Position numbers and translations under genes: made by a program. This document shows positions 12,051 to 23,222 of a stretch of 64,000 nt of DNA, piece by piece. The notes under the pieces were generated by a model, which worked only from the letters and a program-made list of their open reading frames with translations, ran no database searches and was not told the DNA's origin. Positions within the stretch are counted from its first letter, which is position 1. Every line of letters starts with the position of its first letter. The stretch is taken from positions 133,445 through 197,444 of the forward strand of contig NC_092541.1 in assembly GCF_037038585.1 (NCBI RefSeq), given 5' to 3'. The DNA is from Patagioenas fasciata. Taxonomy: Eukaryota; Chordata; Aves; Columbiformes; Columbidae.

Positions 12051-14882
12051 CTGGGCGCAGCCTGGGCAGCGTCTGCGGGGTCCCCGCAGCGCGAGGTGCT
12101 GCGTGGAGACTGAAGGAGAGCTGGGCTGTGGGGGCCCAAGTTGTTCTCTGCGTCAGCACTGACTGCAGTTTTTCTTGATTGTCATCAGGGAGTTTTGCTG
12201 GTGCTGCCTGAGTGGAAAATTTTGCAACACTAGATGACTGTAGTTGCACTTGTTTAGATGAAGTTGAGGGCAGCACCATCTGGAACTGCCATTGGTGGTG
12301 TCTTTCTCTTTATGGTGTGAGCTGAAGGGTTTTAACGTCCTGGAGAATAACTCCGTAAATTCTGCCTTAAGTAAACTCTTCTGAACAATGAAGAACGTGT
12401 CCTAAATAAGTGCTGTTCTGATACGGTGTCGCAGTAATGCTGCTCACCAACTGGAGCTGTGAGCTGCTGGCCTCACACTAGCAATAATGTAACGTGGTTT
12501 CTGTGGTATGGAATATTGATTTACTGTGGAGCATAAAAATGTGCAGTACTCAGCAGAAGGGCCTCACCAATTGTTATGCTCCAGGGAAGCTGCTGCTCAG
12601 GAATGTGAAATAAATTCTCCCCTTTAACAATAGATCCTGATTTGCATAGTCTGTGTTCTTGTTTCCCCAGGGGTTGTGCCACTAGTGGTCTATAGTGAGA
12701 GCTCCCCCTCTTTGACAGCAGGCTGCTCTATTTGCACACATACAAAGGGGTTTGCACTTGAACAAGTGTAATAACTTTTCAAACGGTTTACTCTGTTCTG
12801 TAATTGTCTCCTCTCTGTTGTACACTTATTCTTGTTTGAAGAATTTAAGATGCTGAACACTCCCTTCTTCAGTGTTTTGACTGCACCGATTTCAGGGAAG
12901 CTTCGTTCGCAGCACTCCGAGCAGCCGGATCGTCCTGTGCTGCCCGGTGCTGTCGCGTTGCTGGCCGAGGAGACGCGGAGCTGGGAAGCGGCTTGTTGGC
13001 GCAGGCGCATCCTCAGGGAGAACGCTGGCTGCCTCTGCGAGCCCTGGCCGCCCAGCCTGTGAGGCGTTTTTGACTGAGGGTGTCCCAGCGGTTTTTGCTT
13101 ATTTTATAGTGTTTTCTAGAGAGGATAGGGGTTTTCTGCAGGTTTGTGTTGGGGGATGCTTGGCTTATGGTCTTTGCCAGTGTATCCACCTGCATGTGCT
13201 TCTCTGGTGCTTTGGCAGCAAGCACCGTTTTGGGGTGGGGAGCTGCGATGTGTGCAATTAGTCAGGTATTTCAGGACCTCTTGTTTTAGAGAGACTCAAG
13301 AAAATTAGCTTTGACTGTTGCTGGTTGTGCTCAGGATGCGTTAGCGAAGATGGTAAAAGCAGCATGCGTTGCCATGTGCCGTATCCTGCACTTAGGAGCA
13401 GGAGTTGCTGGTCGCTAGCTACTGAGTTTGCCAAGGGGAGGTTGTAAATCTCTTCTTGAAATCTCACCTTTAATGTGAAGAGGAGAAAAAAAAATTCAGA
13501 GCAGAATTTCCATTGGTTTGGTGCTTCTACCACTTTCTGCTTTCTAACAGAAAAAGTACAACTTCTAATGAAAACTGCACATCCAAAAAAACAGCGATTG
13601 TGCTGTCCTGTGCAGTCCAGACACGTTGGGAGGCTGTTGTGAGCAAAATTGTACTGATTAACAGCCTTAGTTGCCAAAAAGGAAGATAGGCTCCAGGAAG
13701 AAGTTGTGAGCTTGAACAGTCCTATTTTAGGCATTTTGAGGGGAAAGATGGGCATCTTGGTGTTTAATCTGTATAGTTGAGAAGGGTGTGTTAATTCAGA
13801 GCTCTAAGGGGAAAATTCCCAATGGACTGGAAGTGCATTGCAGTTGGAACGAACTGTTGTTCAGTTGTAGACACCTTTCGGGCATGGTGTCGTCTTCCCT
13901 TGTCCGCCCTGACTTTGGCTGCCTTGCGTTTTCCGGTGCCATGATGAGCAGGCACATTCTGCAGTATTAGGTGTGTGCATGGCTGCTGTGCCTGCACAGT
14001 CGCTTGTGAGCATGTGGAGAACTATATTGAAAAAGTGGTCTAATAAATTCTCCCATAAATGTGGTATTTTTCGACTGGGTGCTTTGCTGTGCACCTGGAG
14101 AGTCGGTTTTGCTGACATAACCGCCTGCTCCTTGTGTCCGTGCTCCTCTGATTCCCACATCATGTCCCTGGCCTGCTTCCTTCTCCTTCACCCCACGCTT
14201 TGCTCTGTACTTCGTGGGTGCCGAAACAGGATTCCGACAGGGGCCAAAGTATCGGCATAGCTGAAAGAATAAAATCAGAATTTTAGACTGTTGCCACAGA
14301 ACAATCATTGGTGCTGAGGTCCGAAGAGCAGCTAAAGCCTGGAATGGCTGTTTTCAGGCAGCTGAATAAACGCTTGGGTTGGCACAGGGGACAGGAATGT
14401 CAAATGTTTCTGTCCCTTCGGTCTGTTCTCGTGCCTGTCGGCGCAGAGTCGAACCCAGCTGTGGGTGGGTTCCTGGTGGCCTGGCCGTAGGTGGGGAGGG
14501 CACAACGCAGGGCCCTGCGGCAGAGCGGCTGTCGTGTGGACAAAGCATCTTGACACTGTGTGCAGGCCCTGCATGGGAGGTGGCGTCAGACCACGCAGGT
14601 CCTTCTGCTGATGGCCCGAATTAGTATTTTAGGGTTACCGTCCAAACAGAAGACATTTATTGCATCCATCCGGTTCTTAAAACCAAAACCTATTACGGGA
14701 TCTACCCAGCCTTTTTGAGAGATTATTCTCCATTTCCAGGCTTTGGGGGAAGCTTCCACATGTTCCTCTTGAGGGTTGTGGGTTTCCATTAGGGTTGTGG
14801 ATGAACTGAGAAAGAACCAGCACAGACAAGGCAAGTGACTCAGCATCACCGACACAACGTGAGTCACTGCTGTGCACCACGG

Positions 14883-15163
14883 CAGGACCGAACCCAACCC
14901 GGGGGGTGGTGGGACCACGGCAGGACCGAACCCAACCCAGGGGGTGGTGGGACCACGGCAGGACCGAACCTGGGGGTGGTGGGACCACGGCAGGACCGAA
15001 CCCAATCCAGGGGGTGGTGGGACCATGGCAGGACCAAACCTGGGGGTGGTGGGACCACGGCAGGACCGAACCCAACCCAGGGGGTGGTGGGACCATGGCA
15101 GGACCGAACCCAACCCAGGGGGTGGTGGGACCACGGCAGGACCGAACCTGGGGGTGGTGGGCC
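14883..15163. repeat. 38/32-bp minisatellite, 8 units
   Basis: The core CAGGACCRAACC starts at 14883, 14921, 14959, 14991, 15029, 15061, 15099 and 15137. Spacing is 38 bp, or 32 bp in units where part of the CCCAACCCA block is missing. Each unit also has a GGGGTGGTGGGACCA block. The order of long and short units is 38, 38, 32, 38, 32, 38, 38. The array lies in KANSL1 intron 2 and yields spurious open frames on both strands. Confidence 0.95.
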
Positions 15164-18100
15164 CCGAGCTGTTGCACATCAGGGTGAAATGTTCTGTCTG
15201 TGCGGAGCGGATGTGCCCTGTGCAGTGCCCGGGGCAGTGTGGCGTTTCACCCTTGGTTGGTAGGGCTCTGGAACTGCTCTGATCGGGGCTGTTAACTCCG
15301 TTTCTGCACCGTAGCCAGATGCTGAAGGTGGCACAGGGTCATGCGAGCACTGGAGTTAGTTTTTCACAGGTGATGCAGGTGGTGTTTCACCAGCCAGCAG
15401 TGTTGCTATGAGCTAAAAATGGGAGGTAAATAAAATTATGATTTTCAGTTTACTGATGAGAAACTGTGTACAGCTTGCTCTGTGTGCATCTCCATAGAAT
15501 TTGCTGGCTTGTTGCCTGCCTGACTGCTGGGATTCCTCTTACATGGCATATATTATTTTTCAAAGTATTACATTTAAGGGATGAAAGAGAGTTCAGGAGG
15601 TAGCTTTTTTATTTCCTTTTCTGAAACCACTTTCACTTCAGAAGTATAAATCTTGTTAAGATAAGCCTGATACAGAGGTATGTACACGGTGTTGTTCAAC
15701 AACATAATCCCCTGACATTTTGTTTCAGGGGAGAGCTGCTTTCTTAGAGTGGATTCAAGTATATTTCTGTTGTTCAGCTTCTGATGTAGTTAAAATTGTC
15801 CTGAATCCCAGTGTCACCTGTTAGTAGGCAGGAAGGGCTGTGCAGGTGGTTCGGTAGCTTTGTTCTTCTCTGCAATGAGCAGGTTGGGCAGGTGGGTGGC
15901 CCTTGCTGACCCCCTTGGCAGTTGCTTCACTTCGATATTTTTAATTTCCCTCCTTTGTTTTCCTTCCATCTGTTGGTCTGTTTGTGGATTGAGTTTTGTA
16001 CCCATCCAGGGGTTTTCTCAGGTCCTTGGCTGCACTTAACTGTCAGCTGGGAAGGGATTTGGGAATATTTTGGGGAAAGAAACTGCCATGGGAGAGTGGC
16101 CTGGGGCAAAGGCTCCTGTCCAGGAGCGAGCTGCAGTGGCTTCAGGTGAGGGGCTCTCGGGAGCTGTGGCTGCACAGCGGTGCTGAGCAGCCGCAGTACC
16201 AGGAGCTGCACTGCGCGGGGCGCAGTGGCCGCCGGCTGTGCGCTCGTCCTGCCGCGGGGACTGTGCGGGAGCTCAGGCCTCTTTTAACGGCTGGCCCAGG
16301 CCAGTTTTTTTTTTTCTGTTTTAATAGAATTGAGCTAGAGATGCCAAAACAAACCTTTCATGTCCTGATCTCGGGTGATGGTTGCTCTGTAGAAGCAGCG
16401 TTTTCGGATGGGCAGCTGTGCTCTGCTCCATTTGAACGCGGGTGCCGCCTGTCCCTGGGCTCTGGGGCCAGCGCTGCCCTCTCTCTTGCAGGACCCCATT
16501 CTTGCTCAGCCCTGCTCAGCAGCAAAATGCCTTAGGATTTGTGCTCACAAATTTCCCCTGAGCAGTGGGGATTTTTCAGTGAGGAACATGGAAATAGCTC
16601 TTTGCTCGCAGCCTCTAGAGGTCTTCGGTTTTTCTGAATACGGGAATGAATGAACCGAGGTGAGGCCTGAACTCGGTTCAGCTCAGTGCCAAGCGCATGC
16701 TGTGGGCAGAACAGCCCTTCAGAAGCTGACGGTTCTGTCCACAGGGTGGGGGGGTGTTCTGCCCAACAAGTTGTTCACTTTGGCTTCTTAACAGGCAGGA
16801 ATGTTGTGATCAGCTAACGAGAGTGTTCTTGAGGGCTTGTGGGGTTTTCTCTTCCCCTCTTGGAGTTGTCGTGGAAGTTTATTTGGCAGAGTTTAACTCT
16901 TGCTCCACCTATAGATTTGGTTTTGTACTGGTCTAAAAAAAAAAGGAGGATAAAAGCTTGGTGGTCTGAGGAATGAACTTGAAGAGTGTATGAGGACAGG
17001 AGCAAAGTGGAAAATAGCAGCTGAATTGGGTGCAAATCTCTTTTTTCTCTAGCTTAGCACAATTAAAGATCATGGGAGCAATTGGAAAAGTTGCATTTGT
17101 GCAGTGCTTGAAGGATGGCGCTTAGGTGTTTGTTGTGAGCAGACTACATGGCTTTTTCATTTGGGCATGTCCTGGCTTTCCAGGATGTGTAAGTGTTGGT
17201 AATGCTGACCCTAGCATGGACTCTAACAGAAAGCCTACCAATATTTTACTCTATTTTCAGTACTGGCATTGGAGCCCCTCAAAAATTGAGCAGAGAAAAG
17301 CGATGGGAAACTTCCTTTAATCTGATTTTAATGCTGATGTTGTTCGGTTTCTGGTGAATCAGCAGGAGTTGGTGTTAACAGGAGACGTCTCTGGGCACCC
17401 CGCTGTAGTTCAGGAGCAGGCGCTGCACCAGTGTGGACATGCAGCGTTGCATTGCGTTTGCACTGCTGACCTTTGCCCCGGGGCTGCTGTCTTGTGGTGG
17501 GTAATGCAAGGAACACATGAGAATTAATATGGATGATTTGCCCTTTAGCAGAGTTGACTGCTGAATGCCATAAACTGTCACATTTGAAACCACTTTTGTG
17601 GTCTGTTGGCAGATTTTGTCCCTGCTGAAGGTCCCAGGTGGAAGCGGGAACTGATCTCGGGTGTGCCCTGCTTTTGTTTGCTGTAGCTGGCAATGAGATC
17701 CCTCTTGCAGTGAAGAGCAGTGAATGGCATCGAGTGCTGGTGCTCTTGGGCAGCCCTCGGGATGTCACAGCGTGCCCCTCCGAGCGCTGTGGCAGCGGGA
17801 TGAGGAGCTGAGCACAGGACTGGGAAGGGGAAGGCAGCTTGTGCAGAAATTTAGGAGCAGAATCGACATTTGGGATGGGGCCATGGCTTCCAGCAGCTGC
17901 AGGCGGGCCGGTGCAGTCTGAGAGACGTGTGTAACTGATCCTGAGACCTCGCACGTGTATTTCTCGGGTGCGCAGGGAGAGGACAGTGTGCGAAGGCCGT
18001 GCCAGGCCGAAGGCAGGCTGCTGCCGGTCAGAGCCAGCGGATGGCAGGAGCTGTTTGTGGCAAACTGCTGTTCTGATCGCTCCCCCTGTCAGCGTTGCCT

Positions 18101-20218
18101 CTGGAAGCCCAAGACCGTTCTCAGACGAGCCGCGCAGTCCCTTGCAGCTCTGCAGCCATGGCCACCTCCGCAGGCAACTTTTCAGCTTAATCCAAAACCT
18201 GTTTCAAGTGAGTGCAATAAACTCTTTATTAATTGTCACGTTGACGTCCCTGATGTTTAGAAAAGAAGTGGGTTTCCCTCCCTGCAGAGTGGGGTGTCTG
18301 GCTGAGGTTTCAGGTGGCTGCCAGTGCTGGCTGCAGCGACTTCACACGCTCTGCTTTGTGCGTGGTTGCTACTTCCTAATGCTGGTCAAGAAAACAATCA
18401 TTCTTGCAAAGTATTCGTGTAGAGATTAAAGCTAAAGAAGCTCCGCAGTTTGTTATCCAAGAGCTGATCTACATGAGGAAAACACATACATGTTGCTGAC
18501 AGCACATTGCAGCAAAGGGTGTAATTGAAGAGGCTCTGAAAAAGGCTTAATTCTAAATATAGAGGACCACACTACACTCAATACTGTTTTGGAAAGTGTG
18601 GCTGAGCCATCATTATGTCTCTTCCCCTCCTCCACCTATGCCGCAGGGTGTCGGAAGACGAAGTATGCATTCCTGTTTCGCTTTCTTGGTGTATTTTTGG
18701 TTTAAATCCAGTGTGTTTTTTCAGGGGTAGCAGGTGTCCTGATTTTAAGGTGAAGAGCAGGCCTCCTGCTGCTTCCGCTGCCATGTCACTTAGAAATCTA
18801 AATGGGTGTATGGTGGTTTTTATGCTTGATCTTGATTTTTGTGTAATCTGAACAAAAGAGTGAGATGTATTGAACAGAGCAGACCAGTGTTGTTCCAGCA
18901 GGCATAGGTGCTGTATAAGGTTGCAGAAGCAAGCAGAGGAGGTGTCAGTTTGGTGGTGCTCTCAGCAGCTTTCAGTCTTCTTTTTAACCTGTTCCTGTAA
19001 GAAGTCCTGGTGCTGCTGGGTCCTCAGAGGGCAACTGAAGCTTGCCAGGACCTGGCTTAGAGTCCAGGCTTTGTGGGGGTCTGGATAGCGTGTGGCATCC
19101 ACAGGTGCTGAAGATGCCATAAAAGCAGATACAGCTATTGCAGAGGTCTTTTGTGGTTTTAAGCTATAAAAAAGAATGAACTCCTCTCCAGTAAAACTGT
19201 TCTTAGCTTCTGAAATGAGGGTGTGGTAAAATTTCACTGAAACTTGGCTGGCAGGGAAGTACCGTGTTCTGAAAAGTCTTGTGAGAAACTGTTACACGAG
19301 AACGCTGTCAGTTCTGCACGGGATCGGGTCAGAGCAGCGCGGCTTTTCCAGCGGCGCTCAGACGTCTCTGCGAGATGAGGGGGATCTGCTCCCCAGATGC
19401 TGCTTCGCTGCCTGCCGGTCTGCGGAGGGGGTTTTGTGACATTTCGGCTCAGGCTGGAGATGCCTTGCAGGGAGGAGGGACTGCAAAGCTTGCAAGGCAT
19501 TGTCCTTCTTGGAACAGGGCTGGAGATCTGGGTTAGAGCTGCGTGATGGGGTGGTGCTGGAGTGGCGTGGGCAGCTGCTCAGCCCATTGTAAGCCTGGCT
19601 TGGTGAAGCCGTCAGATGCAGAAATCGAGTTTACTGTTAGCCGCTTTCCTTTGCAACACCTTCTTGCAGGGGAGCAGCTTGTGCGAGGTGCTGTTAACTC
19701 TGGTGCTTATCTCCAAACTGTGGTTACTCGTAGAACCAAATGGTGGTGTGTTGTGAAACTTGCTGCTGAGTTTTAACTGTGGCCACAAGGTATGCACTGG
19801 TGTTCAGGCATATTTTGAGGCTGATGGCAGAGGCCTTTTTTAAAAAGGCTAAGTCGAGCAAGGGAGGGCAGATGGGTTTTGTTTTCTCCAAGGCTTGGAA
19901 AAGTGGGTCTGGCAGATGTGGCCAGGCAGGACCAGAGCCGCTGGTGCGGCTGAGCCTGGAGTGCGGTCTTAATGCCTGCACAGGCAGGGCTTCAGTCACT
20001 GGGTACCAAAGTTGTTTTAGAATCGCTTTGCAGAGGCATGGCTTTTATAGCACGTCTGCAGTTCGTTTGGTAATTATTAGCAGTGGCTGTATGGTTTCAG
20101 TCGTGCCATCCAGCATGTAGCGTTTGATCCGTCTGTCAGGTCTGCTAGGGTTTTTTGTGGACTGTGTAATTAAAATCACACTCCAAATAATCCCCCCTTC
20201 CACTCCCTGTGTTTCCAG

Positions 20219-20360
20219 GAGGCGAAGGGCAGAGTGGAGATGGGCAGCAGACCGTGCAGCCATCGTCAGCCGCTGGAACTGGCTCCAAGCCCACGTCTCG
20301 GACCTGGAATACCGAATCCGGCAGCAAACGGACATTTACAAGCAGATCAGAGCCAATAAG
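20219..20360 (+). CDS. KANSL1: KANSL1 exon 3
   Basis: The exon encodes one split residue plus 47 codons, starting [19 protein letters not shown] and ending YKQIRANK. This is one of the most conserved parts of KANSL1, an amphipathic helical stretch that probably serves complex assembly. The acceptor is a pyrimidine tract followed by TTTCCAG at 20212-20218; the donor is GTGAGG at 20361. The first base completes a codon begun in the upstream exon, which lies outside the window. The human counterpart differs at only a few residues (for example AEHRW for AEWRW). Confidence 0.96.
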
Positions 20361-23117
20361 GTGAGGACCAGGAGTGCAATTGGATGTGTGTGACTTTGCT
20401 CTGTCTCCTGCCTGATGCAGTGGGGAGTGCGTGTGCATAATTTGATGCTTCTTTTCCCCCTGCATCTCAAAAAGCGTATTGCACAGTTGTGATCAGTTGT
20501 AACGCTGTTTGGCATGGGCTGGTTCAATATGGTAACATGAATAGAGTAATACCTTACTTTAAAGTCAGTCCTGGTTACTGAACAAAACTGTTGCTTTTGT
20601 GTGTGTGTTGCTGTTCTCCATTGTTCAAACCTCTCTCTTATTTGTTTGTTTGTTTGGTTTTTAAACACCTCTCTGTTGGAAAGAGAGAGTAGCTTGGGAG
20701 TAGCTGAAGAGAGGGGGTAAGGAACAACTTAACAAGAAACTTACTGGGGAGGGGAGGGGGCTGTGGAGAGGGCTTCGAATGCGGTCACATAACACGGGCT
20801 TAGAATTGAGCCTCTGTCACAAAAAAGGCTGTTTCTAGGTGCTGGCCTTTCTCTGTGGAAGGAGTTATTTTTTTCAGACTTGCTCTCAGATGGCGGGAGA
20901 ATGGGGGAGAGCAGAGAGGGATGAGGAGGGAACTGTTACCAAGGCTTATTCAGGCACGTACGGCTCAATGTGGGGCCTCGGAGGGACGAGTGTCTGGGGT
21001 TTGTGGCAAGAAGGCCACACGGTGTTGCATCAACTTAGAGATCCTCAGGAATTCCAAGTCCAGTAAAGGCTTTTCCCAGTGTGCGTGGTGCCCTGGGGTG
21101 GTAGGGAGAGGGGCTTCCAGGTGCTCGGAGAGCCCAGGCGGCAGAGGAAGACTGGGCTTATGTGTAGCTGTGTAAACACGGGCTGGTTGGGTGAGTGGGG
21201 ACTGTAAATGCCCCGGTGGAAGAGCATGGCTGAATGGAACACGTTAGCAAAAGGCTTCTGGGAAGTGGACTGTATGTCGAATTAATGAACTGGTTTCAGA
21301 ATGAATCTTCTTCCTTCTGTCTTGAGAAAGCTGATCATGCAAGATGGTCTCCAAGTATAAAATGCAAAATAGCTAAACATTTATATGCTAAAAGTTAAGT
21401 AATGGGAGATGAGGACTGGCATGCACAGTGGGTTTGGGCAGTGTAGCTTCTGTACGAGGGCAGGAAAAGCAAATTGTGGCTGTCACCGGGAAGGCTGCTC
21501 CTTCCCCAGCCGTGGGGCAGCTCCCTTCGTCCTCTTCCTTTAAACTGAAGGCAGAAGTCCCTGGCGGGTGTTTGTTCCTGGTGCCAGTGCTTCCCTGTCT
21601 CACTGTCTTGCTGAGCTGAGAAGCCCAAGTGGTTTCTAGAGTGTCAAAGGGAAACAGTTTCCTTGGTTCCAACTTTGAGTTCAGTCCCACTCTCTCCTGT
21701 TTTCATGTCCACTCTCTCCTGCACTCGACATCTGGAGCCGAGCGCCCTCTCTGCCAGAGTGGGCCTGAGGGTGTTTCTGGAGTGCGGTGGGTGGGCTTTA
21801 AGGGGAGGGACTTTGAAGAGTACAGAAGAGCACAGCAGTATTTAATTGAATATAGAATTCCAGCCCCTCTCATCCACTAAACATCCTTCTGGAATGTCAG
21901 AAAACTCTAGAAAATTATTGTAATGTTTATTCTAGAAGCTGCCTATTTCCTCATTGCTGGTCAGAGGTCACGTACAGTTGCATCTAGTTTGTGAACTCTG
22001 TTTTAACATGAGGTACTCCTGAGCTATGGGCTGCCGCTGTCTTTCTGAGAAGCCGTGGATCTGTTGTGCAGAAAATTGTGTCAGGGTGCGAGATCGGCCT
22101 CACGAGAGACGTGAGCGGCCGCGTGCTGGGCGCCGGGTGTTGGCACAGGGCCGTGTGTGGGGTTGGACGCTGTCGCGCTTTCCTCTCCCCAGGTGGCGTG
22201 TCCAGGTTCCCTTCCGGGCTCACTTTCTTGTGACACGCAGTGCAGCCTCTGAAATTGTTTTCAAATGACTGATCCCCCTGTTCTTAATCTGAGCAGCCTT
22301 TCCATAGCTGCTTGTTGTGTCTTGTCTTTGTCCTGGACTGTAGTCATGGCCTGTAGGTTCTGCCTCTAATCCCTTGCACATTTTAGCCTGTTTTATTGTA
22401 ATATAACTCAGAGTATGCATAATTATATTATTTTACTTGGTGTTGTTCAGAGAGAAAGCAGTTCTGCTTTTAGAATAAGCTTCACTTAGAGCAAAACATA
22501 AACAGGACAACCTATGTTAAGCCTGATAAAACAGTGTGCCACTGTGCTTTGTCCCGCTAGCTTTATAGCAATAGTTTGTTAATCAGTGTTTTTCTTTCCT
22601 TACTGAATTTTGGGAATATCGCCTCTTTGAAGAAATGTGTTCAGCGTAACAAGTTTGGCTGTAGATTTTTGGCACCTTTTCAGGACGGTTTGCGTGGCTG
22701 TGCGTGGTTCTGCTTTGGCTCTGGAAGCAGTTGTTTCCCGCTCCACGCTGCAGCGAAGTGTTCTGGGTTCCGCTGGCGCCGCTCCTGAGCCTCCTGGCGT
22801 GCAGGGGAGGACAGGGAGGGCTGGGAAGCAGACGGGCAGCAGCGTCTCAGCAGTTTGGCCTGGGAGGGAGCTCCCTGTCTGCTGCTAATGGGCTGAAGCC
22901 GTGTGATCGGGCTTCAGCCACTGTCCTTCCCCCTCCACGGTCAGCTTAGATGTCAGGAAGATGCGGGCAGCAGGGGGTTCGGTTTGGCATTGTGTCTGAG
23001 GGGAGCGCGAGCCTTCCTCTGCAGCAGTTAGAGTTTCTGGGGGACGATGGGTGCGCAGTTTCCGTGCTGAGATCAGAGGACCCACAGTTAATTCCTGTTC
23101 CCTTCCCTCTCTTCCAG
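20361..23117 (+). other. KANSL1 intron 3 (no gene found)
   Basis: This is a 2.76-kb intron with donor GTGAGG and acceptor CTTCCAG. It contains a short TTTG microsatellite (20640-20657). No coding or RNA gene was seen. Confidence 0.85.
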
Positions 23118-23222
23118 GGTCTGATAGTTCTTGGTGAAGCATCACCCCCCGATCCTGCAGCAGACGATGCGTCCCGTCCCTTTAGTGCTGAAGTTAAGCT
23201 GGAGCCTGGGGCTGACCGGCTG
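23118..23222 (+). CDS. KANSL1: KANSL1 exon 4
   Basis: Thirty-five codons begin GLIVLGEASPPDP and end LEPGADRL. They correspond to the human segment starting GLIVLGEVPPPEH. The exon is phase 0 at both ends (105 bp), so it could be skipped without a frameshift. The donor GTAAGT is a consensus site. The acidic, Pro-rich content suggests a disordered linker. Confidence 0.93.

Larger units (their letters stand above)
1..20218 (+). other. KANSL1 intron 2, partial (no gene found)
   Basis: No exon of KANSL1 or of another gene is recognised in this 20.2-kb stretch. Open frames here are short, or they result from tandem repeats. Contents seen: a 35-bp triplet repeat (3386-3490), a CpG-dense patch (about 4840-4960), a MIR-like relic (about 8585-8700), a CR1 fragment (11019-11100), a 26-bp minisatellite (11575-12050) and a 38/32-bp minisatellite (14883-15163). 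The + strand is rich in T and G, as expected for the non-template strand of a long intron. Since exon 3 begins with the last base of a codon, the missing upstream exon must end after two bases of that codon. Confidence 0.85.

Noticed and set aside
11513-12279. Two long minus-strand open frames (208 and 245 codons) rich in SEQLSIPITPSSSPSP-type repeats
   Set aside because: They are products of the 26-bp minisatellite. The same peptide occurs in two frames, there is no conserved domain, and they lie in an intron of KANSL1.
14586-15282. Open frames on both strands with GGWWDHGRTEPN-like or VPPPPGLGSVLPW-like repeats
   Set aside because: They arise from the 38/32-bp array and are present on both strands and in several frames, so they are not genes.
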